This document shows positions 8,592-17,327 of a stretch of DNA of 64,000 nt, one piece after another; within the stretch, counting starts at the first letter, position 1; each line of letters starts with the position of its first letter. The stretch is from Blastocatellia bacterium (GTDB taxonomy: Bacteria; Acidobacteriota; Blastocatellia; Chloracidobacteriales; Chloracidobacteriaceae): assembly GCA_019695185.1 (NCBI GenBank), contig JAIBAN010000034.1, forward strand, positions 1 to 64,000. Reading direction: 5' to 3'. The translations under genes were made by a program, and so were the position numbers. Under the pieces are notes generated by a model that saw only the letters and a list, made by a program, of their open reading frames with translations, was not told the DNA's origin and did no database searches.

Positions 8592-9485
8592 TCAAGAGGT
8601 CTGTTTCCGCACGGCTTCCCACATCAATTGAAAGGGTGTTTTCCGTTCGGTGACCAAAACGGCTTTGCCTTCAAACCCAATGCGCAGCGCAATACCCCGG
8701 CGGCGCAGTTGGTCTTCCGGTTCGTCCACCTCAATTTTCAACAGATATGCTGCCTGAGCCCCTGTTTTGGTAATGACTTCCGGCGAAATAGACAGAACCT
8801 TCCCCGAAACCGTTCCGAACTGAAAAGCAGGATAAGCATCAAGTGTAACTGTGGCGTGAAGTCCCGGATAAAGCTGACGGGCATCTCTGGTCGGCAGCGC
8901 GCATTCCAGAATCAAACCGGTCCCGTCGGGTATGACATCCACTAGTGTGTCCCCCCGGTTCACTAGCATCCCCACATTAGGATGATGGACTTTCCCGACC
9001 GTGCCATTACAAGGAGCCAAAACTTTGGCACGTTCCAGTTCCCGCTCCAGGGTTTTGATTTGGGTCCGCAGGCGGGAAGCCTCGGCAGCCAAGCGGAGCA
9101 ATTGCGTATCTTCGGCTCCGACCAAACGGGCTTTTCGCATTTCATCATCCAGCAAGGCAACATTTGAACGGAGGGCAGTCAGAGTTTCCAGCCGCTCTTG
9201 GGCATCGATTTCCATAACCAAGGTGCCGGCAGTCACTTTGTCTCCTTCAGCAACCCTGACTGCCGCCACCTTCCCGCTTAACTCGCTTTGCACAAGGCGG
9301 AGTTCCCCTTTGGCTGCCAGCACGCCGTTTACCTCAACCGGCAATTCGATTTTTGCCAGCACCGACCAACCCAAAACTGTAACAAACAGTGTCAGGGTCA
9401 CATGCAGCAAAAGGCGGGAAAGCCGCATGGAAAATTCACCAAACCAGAGTCTGGCATCCTGCTGTTCAGATGGCTCATCGGGCAT
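8592..9485 (-). CDS. HlyD-family membrane-fusion protein (exporter adaptor 2)
   Basis: 297 residues from ATG 9485, chosen because AAAGG lies about 8 nt upstream and because an in-frame GTG at 9569 falls inside the terminator of the upstream gene. A short cytoplasmic tail is followed by one membrane helix (about residues 20-40, L-L-L-H-V-T-L-T-L-F), a lipoyl half (G-K-V-A-A-V-R-V-A-E-G-D), a coiled coil of about 60 residues, the second lipoyl half (V-L-A-P-C-N-G-T-V-G-K-V) and a beta-barrel. It is divergent in sequence from the adaptor at 4536 and closer to NHLM-type bacteriocin adaptors. It converges on the C39 exporter. Two adaptors with one exporter may mean a mixed complex or two alternative ones. 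Confidence 0.82.
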   Translation of the reverse strand: MPDEPSEQQDARLWFGEFSMRLSRLLLHVTLTLFVTVLGWSVLAKIELPVEVNGVLAAKGELRLVQSELSGKVAAVRVAEGDKVTAGTLVMEIDAQERLETLTALRSNVALLDDEMRKARLVGAEDTQLLRLAAEASRLRTQIKTLERELERAKVLAPCNGTVGKVHHPNVGMLVNRGDTLVDVIPDGTGLILECALPTRDARQLYPGLHATVTLDAYPAFQFGTVSGKVLSISPEVITKTGAQAAYLLKIEVDEPEDQLRRRGIALRIGFEGKAVLVTERKTPFQLMWEAVRKQTS

Positions 9486-9547
9486 GGAAAAACCTTTCAC
9501 TTTTGAATCTTGTAAAATTGCTGAATTGGCGCTGGCATTTGATTTTA

Positions 9548-9595
9548 CAAAAAAAGAAAAAGCCGCCACAACCCATACGCGGGCATGTGGCGGCT
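9548..9595 (-). terminator. Rho-independent terminator of the giant NHL gene
   Basis: A perfect 10-bp stem (AGCCGCCACA at 9561-9570 with 9586-9595) and a 15-nt loop are followed on the minus strand by TTTTTCTTTTTTTG. It lies 30 bp past the stop of the NHL-repeat gene and about 60 bp before the start of the next minus-strand gene, so it separates the two transcription units. Confidence 0.85.
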
Positions 9596-9625
9596 ATCAG
9601 CCTTTGAAGCCAACCTGCTGGATGG

Positions 9626-12600
9626 TTATTGTGGGCTGGTTAAGGATTTTCGGTTACTAACGGTTCCGGTTGAGGTGACATACCTGAATTCAGCCAGTCG
9701 GGCTGGAGCTTTCACCACCAGACGCCAGCGCCGGGTTACTTGGTCAAACGATTGTTCGATGATTTCCACCGGTTCCCATACCTCTGTCTTTCCTGCATTT
9801 TGATTTGCTTCAACCTTGGAAACTGTCTCGTTTTCGGCGATTTCCAGCATCATTTGATTTTCAGACAGGGTTGGCAAAGATTCCACGCGGCGAAGTCCGC
9901 GCAGTTCTTTGGGGTTGAGTCGGGGTTGAGGCGTTAACATGGGTTTGGAGGAAGGTTCAGCCTTCGAGCCGACCAACGGAGTTCGAAAAACCGGAAGTTG
10001 CCCTGAAAATGATTTCAATGGTTGAGTTGCTGGCAAACTCAAGTCATTGGATTCCAGAATGACAGATCTCCCATTCCCTAAAACAGCCTGGGCACGAATG
10101 AGAAGATTCCCATCACGTTCGATTCCACTCAGAAGAGGGACAAAATTCTTTCCATTGTCCTTTGAGTAAAAAGAACGCTTTCGGGGAGTGGTGGTATCAA
10201 TGGTGGCCAGCGGTTTGGTTCCACTTGAGTTGGGTTGCAGCAATTGAAACCCAACATAAAAATCACCTGAAGGCAGAGTGGCAGGTTTGGTTATGAAAAG
10301 ATTGGTAGCAAAGTCCGCAGTGGTGCCGTCGTTGGTAATTTGATAGGCATCGGCAGCCAATACCTCCAACTGCCCGGTTCGGTTTGGGTCACCCAAAACA
10401 TAAACTCCAATGGTTACGCCAACACTGGAAGCACGTCCTGTAAAAGCCCGATTGTTAAATGAAATCGCAACCTGATTGATGGTGGCAGGATAACTGGGAG
10501 GCGTGAGTTGGTTGATAAAAACCTCTTCTGGGTCAGCTTGAAAACCAAGTTCCAGTCGTCCGTCATCAATTGAAAGAGTTTGAGCGGTGTTTTCCTCCTC
10601 AGCCACAATTGCCAGCCCATAGAGAGTTGCCCGGTTTCCAGGCTCGTCAAATAAACTGACACCAATATAATAGGTTCCTGCCGGCAAGGTTTGCGGGGCA
10701 ATGATTTCAGGTTTTCCACCGATTGTATTGGATTCATCCACCTGAAACGGGAATCCATTTCCTGAGGTCAGGTTTCCGTTAAACAAATACACATCCACAT
10801 CCGATTCGTCATCAACCCAGTCAACTTCAATCGAAACCGTGGTTGGGCGGGTCAAGGTGAATTTATAAAGGTCTTCGATGCCATCGCGTGAACCATCCGT
10901 AAATGTAAGAAAAACATCCCCTTTTCTGTCATTGGGAGCCAGATTTCCGATGAGCCCATCATTTACATTTATAACCTGGGCAGTTTGAGGAGTGTCATTG
11001 GGCTCGGTTTCATATTTGAAGTTACCGCTCGTTGAAGCACCGGTTGGCCCCACACCAGGGTCAGCCACGGGTGCGGCGACACCCTTGAGGGCCCGGACCC
11101 GATTGTTTCCAATTTCAGAAACCAGCAGATTTCCATTTCTATCCAAAACCAATGCTCCCGGAAAAGAAACCGTAGCATCCGGGCCGCGCCCTCCTTCGCC
11201 TTTATAAATCAGGTATTGAGCATTTCCAGCCACGGTGGAAATGGTTTGGGTTCCCGGTGTCACTTTCCGAACCCGCATGGAAAAATCCGCGATAAACAGA
11301 TTCCCTGTGTTATCCACGGCGATTCCAGCCGGAAAGGGAATATCGGAATTCAAAGCCGTCAACCCATCATTGGAAATTCGATTTCCTCCTGTTCCCGCCA
11401 CCGTCGTGATGATACCAGATTTGGCATCTACTCGTTTGATCTTGTTGTTTCCCGAATCAGCAATAAAAAGATTTCCATCCCGGTCAAAAGCCAACGCACT
11501 AGGGACGTTGAGAGTTGCGTTTCGGCCAAGGCCGCCGGTACCCGTATCCCCTCGCACCCCGGTACCGGCAACTGTGGTAATGATACCGGTTTGGGCATCA
11601 ATCCGCCGAATCCGATGGGCTCCCTGTTCACACAAAAAGAGATTTCCATTTCCATCGGCTACAACATCTGTGATGAAGAAAAACGAGGCTGAGAGCGCGG
11701 AAACTCCATCCAGATAGGAGCCGTTCTCATCACCTGTACCAGCCAGTAGAATCAGATTTCCGGCGGTATTAATTCGGTACAGTTGCTGGTGCAAAATATC
11801 CATGAAAACCATTTCACCGGTTTTCAACACGTCAATACAGGAAGGAAGGATTGAAGCGCTCAAAGCCGGTGTATTGGTTATGGGAGTAGTCCTTCGCTGG
11901 CCGTCTCCGGCAATAGTCAGGATTTGGCTGGAACCCCCTAACGTCCGGCGAATTCTGGCCCCATTATAATCTGCCACCAACATGGTGCCATTCCGATCAA
12001 TCGCCACATCGTAAACTGAAACCAGCCGGGCGTTTGTCGCAGGACCGCCATCACCTGTCATGGTTTGCGTGTCACCTTCAATGAGGGTGCGAACCAAGCC
12101 TGTCTGAGCATCAACAACCCGCACCCGATTATTGTAAGTATCTGCAATATAGATGTTTCCTGCCCCATCGGAGACTGCCGAAACAGGGAAGAGCAAATCT
12201 GAAACAGTAGCTTGCACTCCATCCGCACCCCGTCCTGGACGCCCGGTTCCAACCGTTGCCCGTAACAAGCCTGTGTTTTTTTCAACCCGCCAGATTCTGT
12301 GGTCTGAATAATCCGTAATCAGCAAATCACCGCTTGGGGTAACCGAAACCCCGGAAATTCCTGAAAACGGGCTGGAAAGGGCAGGTACATTATTGATGGG
12401 GGTACCCTCTGACCCTGTCCCGGCAACACGCGAGATTACCCCTGTGCGCGCGTCAATCCGGCGCACTGTGAAGTTAAACGAATCGGGAAAATAGAAATTC
12501 CCATCCGCATCCACACTGCATTGAGCGCCAATCGGGCGAAAAATTCCAAAGTAATCAGGATCATGAATAAAAATGGAGGCGGCTTTTGCCGGGCCTCCGT

Positions 12601-15061
12601 CACCAAAGTTGCCCGCCCGCCCGGTACCAGCCACAGTTGAAATAATTCCTTGGGGGGAAATCTTTCGAATTCGCTGGTTGCCTCCATCCAGCACAAAGAG
12701 ATTGCCAGCCGGATCAATTGCCAGCCCCACTATTGGAGAGGCAAAGCTTGCCTGTAAGGCGGGGCCTCCGTCTCCGACAAACCCTGAGTTCCCATTGCCG
12801 GCAAAAACAGTGGCAACGTTGGTTAAACCATCTACTTTGATTATTCGCAGGTTATTATTGTCAATTGCATAGATGTTTCCTTGGTTGTCCAAAACCGCAT
12901 CATAAGGGTTGGTAATGGGTGTGGCGGTGGCCAGTTGGTTGGGTTGTAAAAAAGACGCCTCCGAAACATACTGCCCGGTCCCCAAAATTGTCGTAATAAT
13001 GCCGGTTGAAACATCAAACCGACGGACCCGCTGGTGCGCGGTATCGGCAATCAAAAGATTCCCGTTTCCATCCACATGGATGTTGCTTGGAACATTGAGC
13101 ACTGCCTGTGACCCCATTCCCCCATCCCCAACAAAGCGGGAACCACCGATAACCGTGGTGATGGAACCTGCCGAAAGCGTTCCAAAGTCAGGTGGTGTCA
13201 AGGAAAAACGGGTCTGGGCAATCCCACCCCGATGTTGCACCGTGAGTGTCTGAAGCCCACTTGACTCGTTCATCGGAGTGGTAATGGTCAATTGGCGGGT
13301 GCTTTCAAAAGTGACCTGCTGAACTGGAATCCCATCCAGCAAAACCACCGAATCGGGAGCAAAATTACGCCCAATAATGGTGACTTTCGCAGATGTGCGA
13401 ATAGGGGTTGAACTGGGAGTTACCAAGGTAATTTCCGGCGGGGCAATCGTCACCCGGCTCAGTTCTGAACCAGTCGTATTGAGCACTACCGCGTCGTTGA
13501 TGGAAATTCGAAAAGAGGATGGATTTCCCAACGCGCTTGCCGGTGCCAAAGAAATGCCATCAAAAAACTGTCCATCTCGTTGCAGCAAGACCTGGATACC
13601 GTTTTGGTCCCCGACATAGACATTCCCCACCGCATCAACCCCAATCCCCTGAGGCTGCATTAAGCCAAATCCAGGTCCGGTTTGTTGGTTCGGGGTATAA
13701 GCAGTGCGGGACAGAAAACTGACATTGGCCCGGCTGATGGTTTTCACCACGCCGCTCATGGAAACCTGGCGCACGGCGTTATTGCCGGAATCTGCCACGT
13801 TCAAAATCTGGGAGGATTGGTCCAGTTTTAATCCAACCGGCCGGTTAAACCGGGCATTGCTTCCGGTTCCATCAAGCAACCCGCTCTGGCCGGCGGCTCC
13901 AGCCACAGTGGTTACAACCCGCCGGGTAAAATCAATGTACCGGATAGTATGGTTTTCCGTGTCCGATACATAAAGATTGCCCACCCGGTCCAGCTCAATT
14001 CCCCGTGGGTTGCGAAACTGCGCAGAGGTCAGCGGACCATCGGCGGAACCGGCCACCCCACTGCCCACCATCGTCACCACCGTATCATTGGGAAGCACCG
14101 CCCGAATTACATTGTTGACAGTGTCGGCAATGTAAATGTTGCCGCTCCGGTCATCTATGGCAATGCCAACCGGAGTATTAAACAACGCCTGCAACCGCTG
14201 GCCATCCTGTCGGCCATTTTGGCCGTTGCGTCCGGCAAAGGTTTGCGGGGTATCCAAAAAACCATTCCGCCGCCGGATGATATGCTGGAGTGTATTGGAA
14301 ACATAAATCCGGCCGGCTTGGTCCGTTACCAAAACGCCTTCACCGGGAATGCTTTGGTCGTTTGAACGCTCAACCTTGGTCACAGTCACGGTCAACCCCG
14401 TTGTGGAGTTTCCTGACTGGGCTGTAATCGTGGCAAACCCACGAGTCACACCGCTGACAAGCCCTGTGCTGCTGACCGAGGCAATTTCCGGACTGTTGGA
14501 TTGAAATGTGACCGGTGCGTTTGGAATCGGATTCCCTTGGGCGTCCAGGGCCTCTGCCCGCAACTGGAGGGTTCCTCCTTCGGTTGTGACCGGGTCCACC
14601 GGAACAAAGCGGATTCCACTTGAGTTTCCCCCGCCTCCGCCTCCGGTTCCTACTTTGATGGAAATCGCGTTGGAACGGCTTCCATCGGCATTGATGGCGA
14701 TTACTTGCAAGGTGGCGTTTTCAGCAAACAGTCCCGCTGGAACCTGTTTCCCTTTGATTTGGATTTTCGTGGTGCCGGTTACTTTTCCGGCAGCATTACC
14801 GCTCAAACCGGATTTGGATATTTCCAGACTGGCAGCGGAAGTAAACCCGCTCCCGGTGGCGACTATCTTCTTGGGGACTTCCCCAACCGCAATTTCAGCC
14901 GGGGATACACTGGAAAGAACCGGCCCTGATTGGGCCTGTGATTTGTTCCGTTGACCAACACTGGCAAAGGAAAGTGTCAGGATTGTCAAAACAATGGTGG
15001 CGTAAATAAACCGTTTGGTGCGAAAAGCAGTATCGGTGTGGTAATGAGCAGGTATCATCAT
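9626..15061 (-). CDS. Giant secreted NHL-repeat protein with IPT, Big_2 and PPC domains
   Basis: 1811 residues. A signal peptide (about 1-43, hydrophobic F-I-Y-A-T-I-V-L-T-I-L-T) is followed by an IPT/TIG-like domain, a Big_2-like domain (about 150-230), a first NHL propeller, a second IPT domain (P-E-I-T-L-V-T-P), and then two further propellers' worth of NHL repeats. I count about 17 NHL blades by the N-L-F-I-A-D/N-x-R-I-R-R signature: five before and twelve after the second IPT domain. Near the C-terminus is a PPC-type domain (E-T-E-P-N-D-T-P-Q-T-A). Such proteins are extracellular or surface adhesive scaffolds; no anchor motif is seen. Start ATG 15061 has AGG 6 nt upstream. It shares its front modules with the protein at 40482-43037. 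Confidence 0.85.
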   Translation of the reverse strand: MMIPAHYHTDTAFRTKRFIYATIVLTILTLSFASVGQRNKSQAQSGPVLSSVSPAEIAVGEVPKKIVATGSGFTSAASLEISKSGLSGNAAGKVTGTTKIQIKGKQVPAGLFAENATLQVIAINADGSRSNAISIKVGTGGGGGGNSSGIRFVPVDPVTTEGGTLQLRAEALDAQGNPIPNAPVTFQSNSPEIASVSSTGLVSGVTRGFATITAQSGNSTTGLTVTVTKVERSNDQSIPGEGVLVTDQAGRIYVSNTLQHIIRRRNGFLDTPQTFAGRNGQNGRQDGQRLQALFNTPVGIAIDDRSGNIYIADTVNNVIRAVLPNDTVVTMVGSGVAGSADGPLTSAQFRNPRGIELDRVGNLYVSDTENHTIRYIDFTRRVVTTVAGAAGQSGLLDGTGSNARFNRPVGLKLDQSSQILNVADSGNNAVRQVSMSGVVKTISRANVSFLSRTAYTPNQQTGPGFGLMQPQGIGVDAVGNVYVGDQNGIQVLLQRDGQFFDGISLAPASALGNPSSFRISINDAVVLNTTGSELSRVTIAPPEITLVTPSSTPIRTSAKVTIIGRNFAPDSVVLLDGIPVQQVTFESTRQLTITTPMNESSGLQTLTVQHRGGIAQTRFSLTPPDFGTLSAGSITTVIGGSRFVGDGGMGSQAVLNVPSNIHVDGNGNLLIADTAHQRVRRFDVSTGIITTILGTGQYVSEASFLQPNQLATATPITNPYDAVLDNQGNIYAIDNNNLRIIKVDGLTNVATVFAGNGNSGFVGDGGPALQASFASPIVGLAIDPAGNLFVLDGGNQRIRKISPQGIISTVAGTGRAGNFGDGGPAKAASIFIHDPDYFGIFRPIGAQCSVDADGNFYFPDSFNFTVRRIDARTGVISRVAGTGSEGTPINNVPALSSPFSGISGVSVTPSGDLLITDYSDHRIWRVEKNTGLLRATVGTGRPGRGADGVQATVSDLLFPVSAVSDGAGNIYIADTYNNRVRVVDAQTGLVRTLIEGDTQTMTGDGGPATNARLVSVYDVAIDRNGTMLVADYNGARIRRTLGGSSQILTIAGDGQRRTTPITNTPALSASILPSCIDVLKTGEMVFMDILHQQLYRINTAGNLILLAGTGDENGSYLDGVSALSASFFFITDVVADGNGNLFLCEQGAHRIRRIDAQTGIITTVAGTGVRGDTGTGGLGRNATLNVPSALAFDRDGNLFIADSGNNKIKRVDAKSGIITTVAGTGGNRISNDGLTALNSDIPFPAGIAVDNTGNLFIADFSMRVRKVTPGTQTISTVAGNAQYLIYKGEGGRGPDATVSFPGALVLDRNGNLLVSEIGNNRVRALKGVAAPVADPGVGPTGASTSGNFKYETEPNDTPQTAQVINVNDGLIGNLAPNDRKGDVFLTFTDGSRDGIEDLYKFTLTRPTTVSIEVDWVDDESDVDVYLFNGNLTSGNGFPFQVDESNTIGGKPEIIAPQTLPAGTYYIGVSLFDEPGNRATLYGLAIVAEEENTAQTLSIDDGRLELGFQADPEEVFINQLTPPSYPATINQVAISFNNRAFTGRASSVGVTIGVYVLGDPNRTGQLEVLAADAYQITNDGTTADFATNLFITKPATLPSGDFYVGFQLLQPNSSGTKPLATIDTTTPRKRSFYSKDNGKNFVPLLSGIERDGNLLIRAQAVLGNGRSVILESNDLSLPATQPLKSFSGQLPVFRTPLVGSKAEPSSKPMLTPQPRLNPKELRGLRRVESLPTLSENQMMLEIAENETVSKVEANQNAGKTEVWEPVEIIEQSFDQVTRRWRLVVKAPARLAEFRYVTSTGTVSNRKSLTSPQ

Positions 15062-15466
15062 TCGTACCTCAATATGTGAAAGTCAATAAGCGAAAAGAAA
15101 ATCCAGATACGTTGTGAATGGGAGGTTTGATGCCTGAAATCCCCGGAATCTGGAAAAAAAACGAGGCCGGGCAGAGGGCTTCAATCCAGGCAGGAACGAG
15201 GATGGGCAGCTTCCAGCCATAAAAACTGGCAGTGAAGTCTTGAGTCATAAAAGTCTTCACCTATTGAAAAAAGTTCAACAAGGAGCACCCGCAATCATAC
15301 ACCGGACAAGAATCAAATGCCAAACTCCCGTTTTAGATTGTCCAACCGGTCCGAAATCGGATAGAAATGCCGAGATGCAACCCAAGCTGGGAGTGGGTGC
15401 AGCGTGACCGTCAATCCCGGTTCACCTTCATTTCCTTTCCGAGTCAAGTAAAAGGAACGTTTTTTC
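15062..15466. other. Divergent intergenic region before proC
   Basis: About 400 bp between the giant NHL gene (minus) and proC (plus). It must contain promoters for both. A small inverted repeat (GTGAAG near 15232 and CTTCAC near 15255) is the only structure I noticed. No coding frame is convincing. Confidence 0.4.
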
Positions 15467-16285
15467 ATGTTGAAAGGCAAACGCATTGCAATCGTTGGTG
15501 CCGGAAAACTGGGCGAAGCCCTGGTGACCGGACTGCTCCATCGCGGAGACGTTGAATCCAAACACATTATTGCCACTGTGGCGCGGACCGATTCGCTCCA
15601 ACGAGTGCGCGAACGGCTGGAAGTGGAAGCAATAACCGACAATCGAACCGCCGTCACCGGGCGCGACGTGGTGTTGCTGGCAGTAAAACCGCAAAACATG
15701 GCCAAGGTTTTAAAAGAAATCTATCCAGTAGCCCAGACCAATCAGCTTTTTATCAGTGTGGCCGCCTCGGTCACGACCGCTTTTATCGAAGAACGTCTGC
15801 CTGAGGGGTGTTCCGTAATTCGGGTCATGCCCAACACTCCGGCTTTGCTCAACGAAGGCATGTCGGTTCTGTGCAACGGCAAAAACGTCTCGAAGGAACA
15901 ACAGGCCATCGCCGAATACATTTTTGGCGCAGTGGGACGGACGGCCTTCCTGGACGAGAAACTGATGGATGCTGTGACAGGGCTTTCCGGTAGCGGCCCG
16001 GCCTACATTTACGTGGTCATCGAAGCGTTGGCCGAAGCAGGCGTCAAGCTGGGAATTCCCCGCGATGTTTCCACCCTGCTGGTGGCCCAGACCATGCTTG
16101 GAGCCGCTCGCATGACCCTCGAAACCGGCCAGCATCCAGCCCTGCTTAAAGACACCGTGACGACGCCCGCCGGATGCACGATTGATGGCTTGATGGAACT
16201 GGAGGAAGGCAAACTCCGGGTGACCCTGGTGAAAGCTGTGGTCAAAGCCGCTGAACGTGCCCGCGAACTGGTTCGGACGGAGTAA
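15467..16285 (+). CDS. proC: Pyrroline-5-carboxylate reductase
   Basis: 272 residues, the usual length. Catalyses the last step of proline synthesis, NAD(P)H reduction of 1-pyrroline-5-carboxylate to proline, in the cytoplasm. The N-terminal Rossmann motif is I-A-I-V-G-A-G-K-L-G-E-A (residues 5-16). The V-M-P-N-T-P-A segment and the family signature around G-S-G-P-A-Y-I-Y-V-V-I-E-A with D-T-V-T-T-P-A-G-C-T are all present. ATG 15467 is preceded by AAAAGGAA. proB lies 1 kb downstream with an HAD-hydrolase gene between; proA is not in the window. Confidence 0.96.
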   Translation: MLKGKRIAIVGAGKLGEALVTGLLHRGDVESKHIIATVARTDSLQRVRERLEVEAITDNRTAVTGRDVVLLAVKPQNMAKVLKEIYPVAQTNQLFISVAASVTTAFIEERLPEGCSVIRVMPNTPALLNEGMSVLCNGKNVSKEQQAIAEYIFGAVGRTAFLDEKLMDAVTGLSGSGPAYIYVVIEALAEAGVKLGIPRDVSTLLVAQTMLGAARMTLETGQHPALLKDTVTTPAGCTIDGLMELEEGKLRVTLVKAVVKAAERARELVRTE

Positions 16286-16401
16286 CATTCAGGACTGAAG
16301 GCTGTGGACTGTGGAGTCTTTTTTAGCCTGCGCAAGGAGTGAAACCTTGTAAACAAAGTCTGTTAATTCTCAGACTTCGGTTCTGTTCCCTTGGAAAAAT
16401 C

Positions 16402-17139
16402 ATGTCTCACGAATCTCTTCATTCCGAAACACACCCTGTGGAGCCGAATCCCCTGGGACTCTCCGCCATTGTATTTGACTTTGGGGGTACGCTTGATTTT
16501 CCCGGCATCGCCTGGTACGAACGGTTGTTTGGCTATTCCCGCCAACTGGATAGGGAATTAACCTGGGAAATGTTTCTGCCAGTGGCCTGCAATGCCGGTG
16601 ATTCCCTGACCGAACAGCCGGACGCGGGAAATCTTTCGATGGAGGAAACCGTCCAAAGGCTGGTGGAATTCATTGTCACGGCAGGGATTTCCCCCAGATT
16701 GCAGGGCCAAACCGACTCCATGACAAAGTGGTTTCTGGACGAATCGTATGCTCATTTGGAAGAGAGCCGGGTGGTGCTGGAAACGCTTTCCAGACACTTC
16801 CGAATGGCCTGTATCAGCAATAACTGGGGCAATGCGCTGGGCTGGTGCGAAGATTACGACCTCGCCGGCTTTTTCGAATTTGTGATTGACTCAGCGGCAG
16901 TTGGGTTCCGCAAGCCCGACCTGCGTATTTTTCAACCGGCCATCGAACGCCTGGGACTGCCTGCCGCCAACATTGGCTATGTTGGCGACCAGTTCAAAGC
17001 CGATGTGGTTGGTTCGAAATCCGCGGGCATGAAATCCATCTGGTACGTCGGAGAAAGGGAAAAATCCTGTCCGGATGAATCACTGGTTGATTGCCGCATT
17101 CGGCATTTGTCGGAACTACGGGATTGGGTATCGGTTTGA
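16402..17139 (+). CDS. HAD-superfamily hydrolase
   Basis: About 245 residues from ATG 16402; a GTG at 16339 in the same frame would overlap its own purine-rich site and add 21 unconvincing residues. Motif I is F-D-F-G-G-T-L-D, with the nucleophile Asp kept and the usual second Asp replaced by Gly. Motif II is A-C-I-S-N-N-W-G, motif III the lysine in F-R-K-P-D, motif IV G-Y-V-G-D-Q-F-K-A-D. A helical cap lies between motifs I and II, so it is a subfamily I HAD phosphatase or dehalogenase-like enzyme; the substrate is unknown. Its stop codon overlaps the first base of the repeat array that separates it from proB. Confidence 0.8.
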   Translation: MSHESLHSETHPVEPNPLGLSAIVFDFGGTLDFPGIAWYERLFGYSRQLDRELTWEMFLPVACNAGDSLTEQPDAGNLSMEETVQRLVEFIVTAGISPRLQGQTDSMTKWFLDESYAHLEESRVVLETLSRHFRMACISNNWGNALGWCEDYDLAGFFEFVIDSAAVGFRKPDLRIFQPAIERLGLPAANIGYVGDQFKADVVGSKSAGMKSIWYVGEREKSCPDESLVDCRIRHLSELRDWVSV

Positions 17140-17317
17140 GTTCCGCCTTCAGGCGGCAGTTTTGAGTTCCGCCTTTAGGCGGCTCCTTTTAAGCAAAAGG
17201 AGTAGAGAACGGTCATCTTTTACTGCCTACAATACTGCTGGCCGCGTAAACGCGGAACTCAGAACTGCCGCGTAAACGCGGAACTCGAAACTGCCGCCTG
17301 AAGGCGGAACTCAGAAC
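17138..17317. repeat. Inverted array of ~24-bp mini-hairpin units upstream of proB
   Basis: The left arm has two units of the form GAGTTCCGCCTTCAGGCGGC (17138-17185). After a spacer of about 55 bp the right arm (from 17240) has three units in reverse orientation, two with core CCGCGTAAACGCGG and one with CCGCCTGAAGGCGG, each ending GGAACTC. Every unit is itself a small palindrome and the two arms are complementary to each other. The first base overlaps the stop codon of the HAD gene and the array ends 10 bp before the proB ATG. The same units recur at 58458-58652. Confidence 0.9.
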
Positions 17318-17327
17318 TTTCAAACTG

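Noticed and set aside
9486-9569. GTG start extending the second adaptor gene to 9569
   Set aside because: The extension lies in the terminator hairpin of the upstream gene; ATG 9485 has its own AAAGG.
11216-11717. Long plus-strand frames inside the giant NHL gene
   Set aside because: They repeat with the NHL periodicity of the minus-strand gene and are antisense shadows.
16288-16325. A further heptamer element after proC
   Set aside because: A few GGACTG-like words are present, but there is no regular array and no matching inverted arm.
17138-17317. Insertion sequence or MITE with terminal inverted repeats
   Set aside because: No transposase and no target-site duplication noticed; the inverted arms are arrays of small units, and the placement is always between genes.
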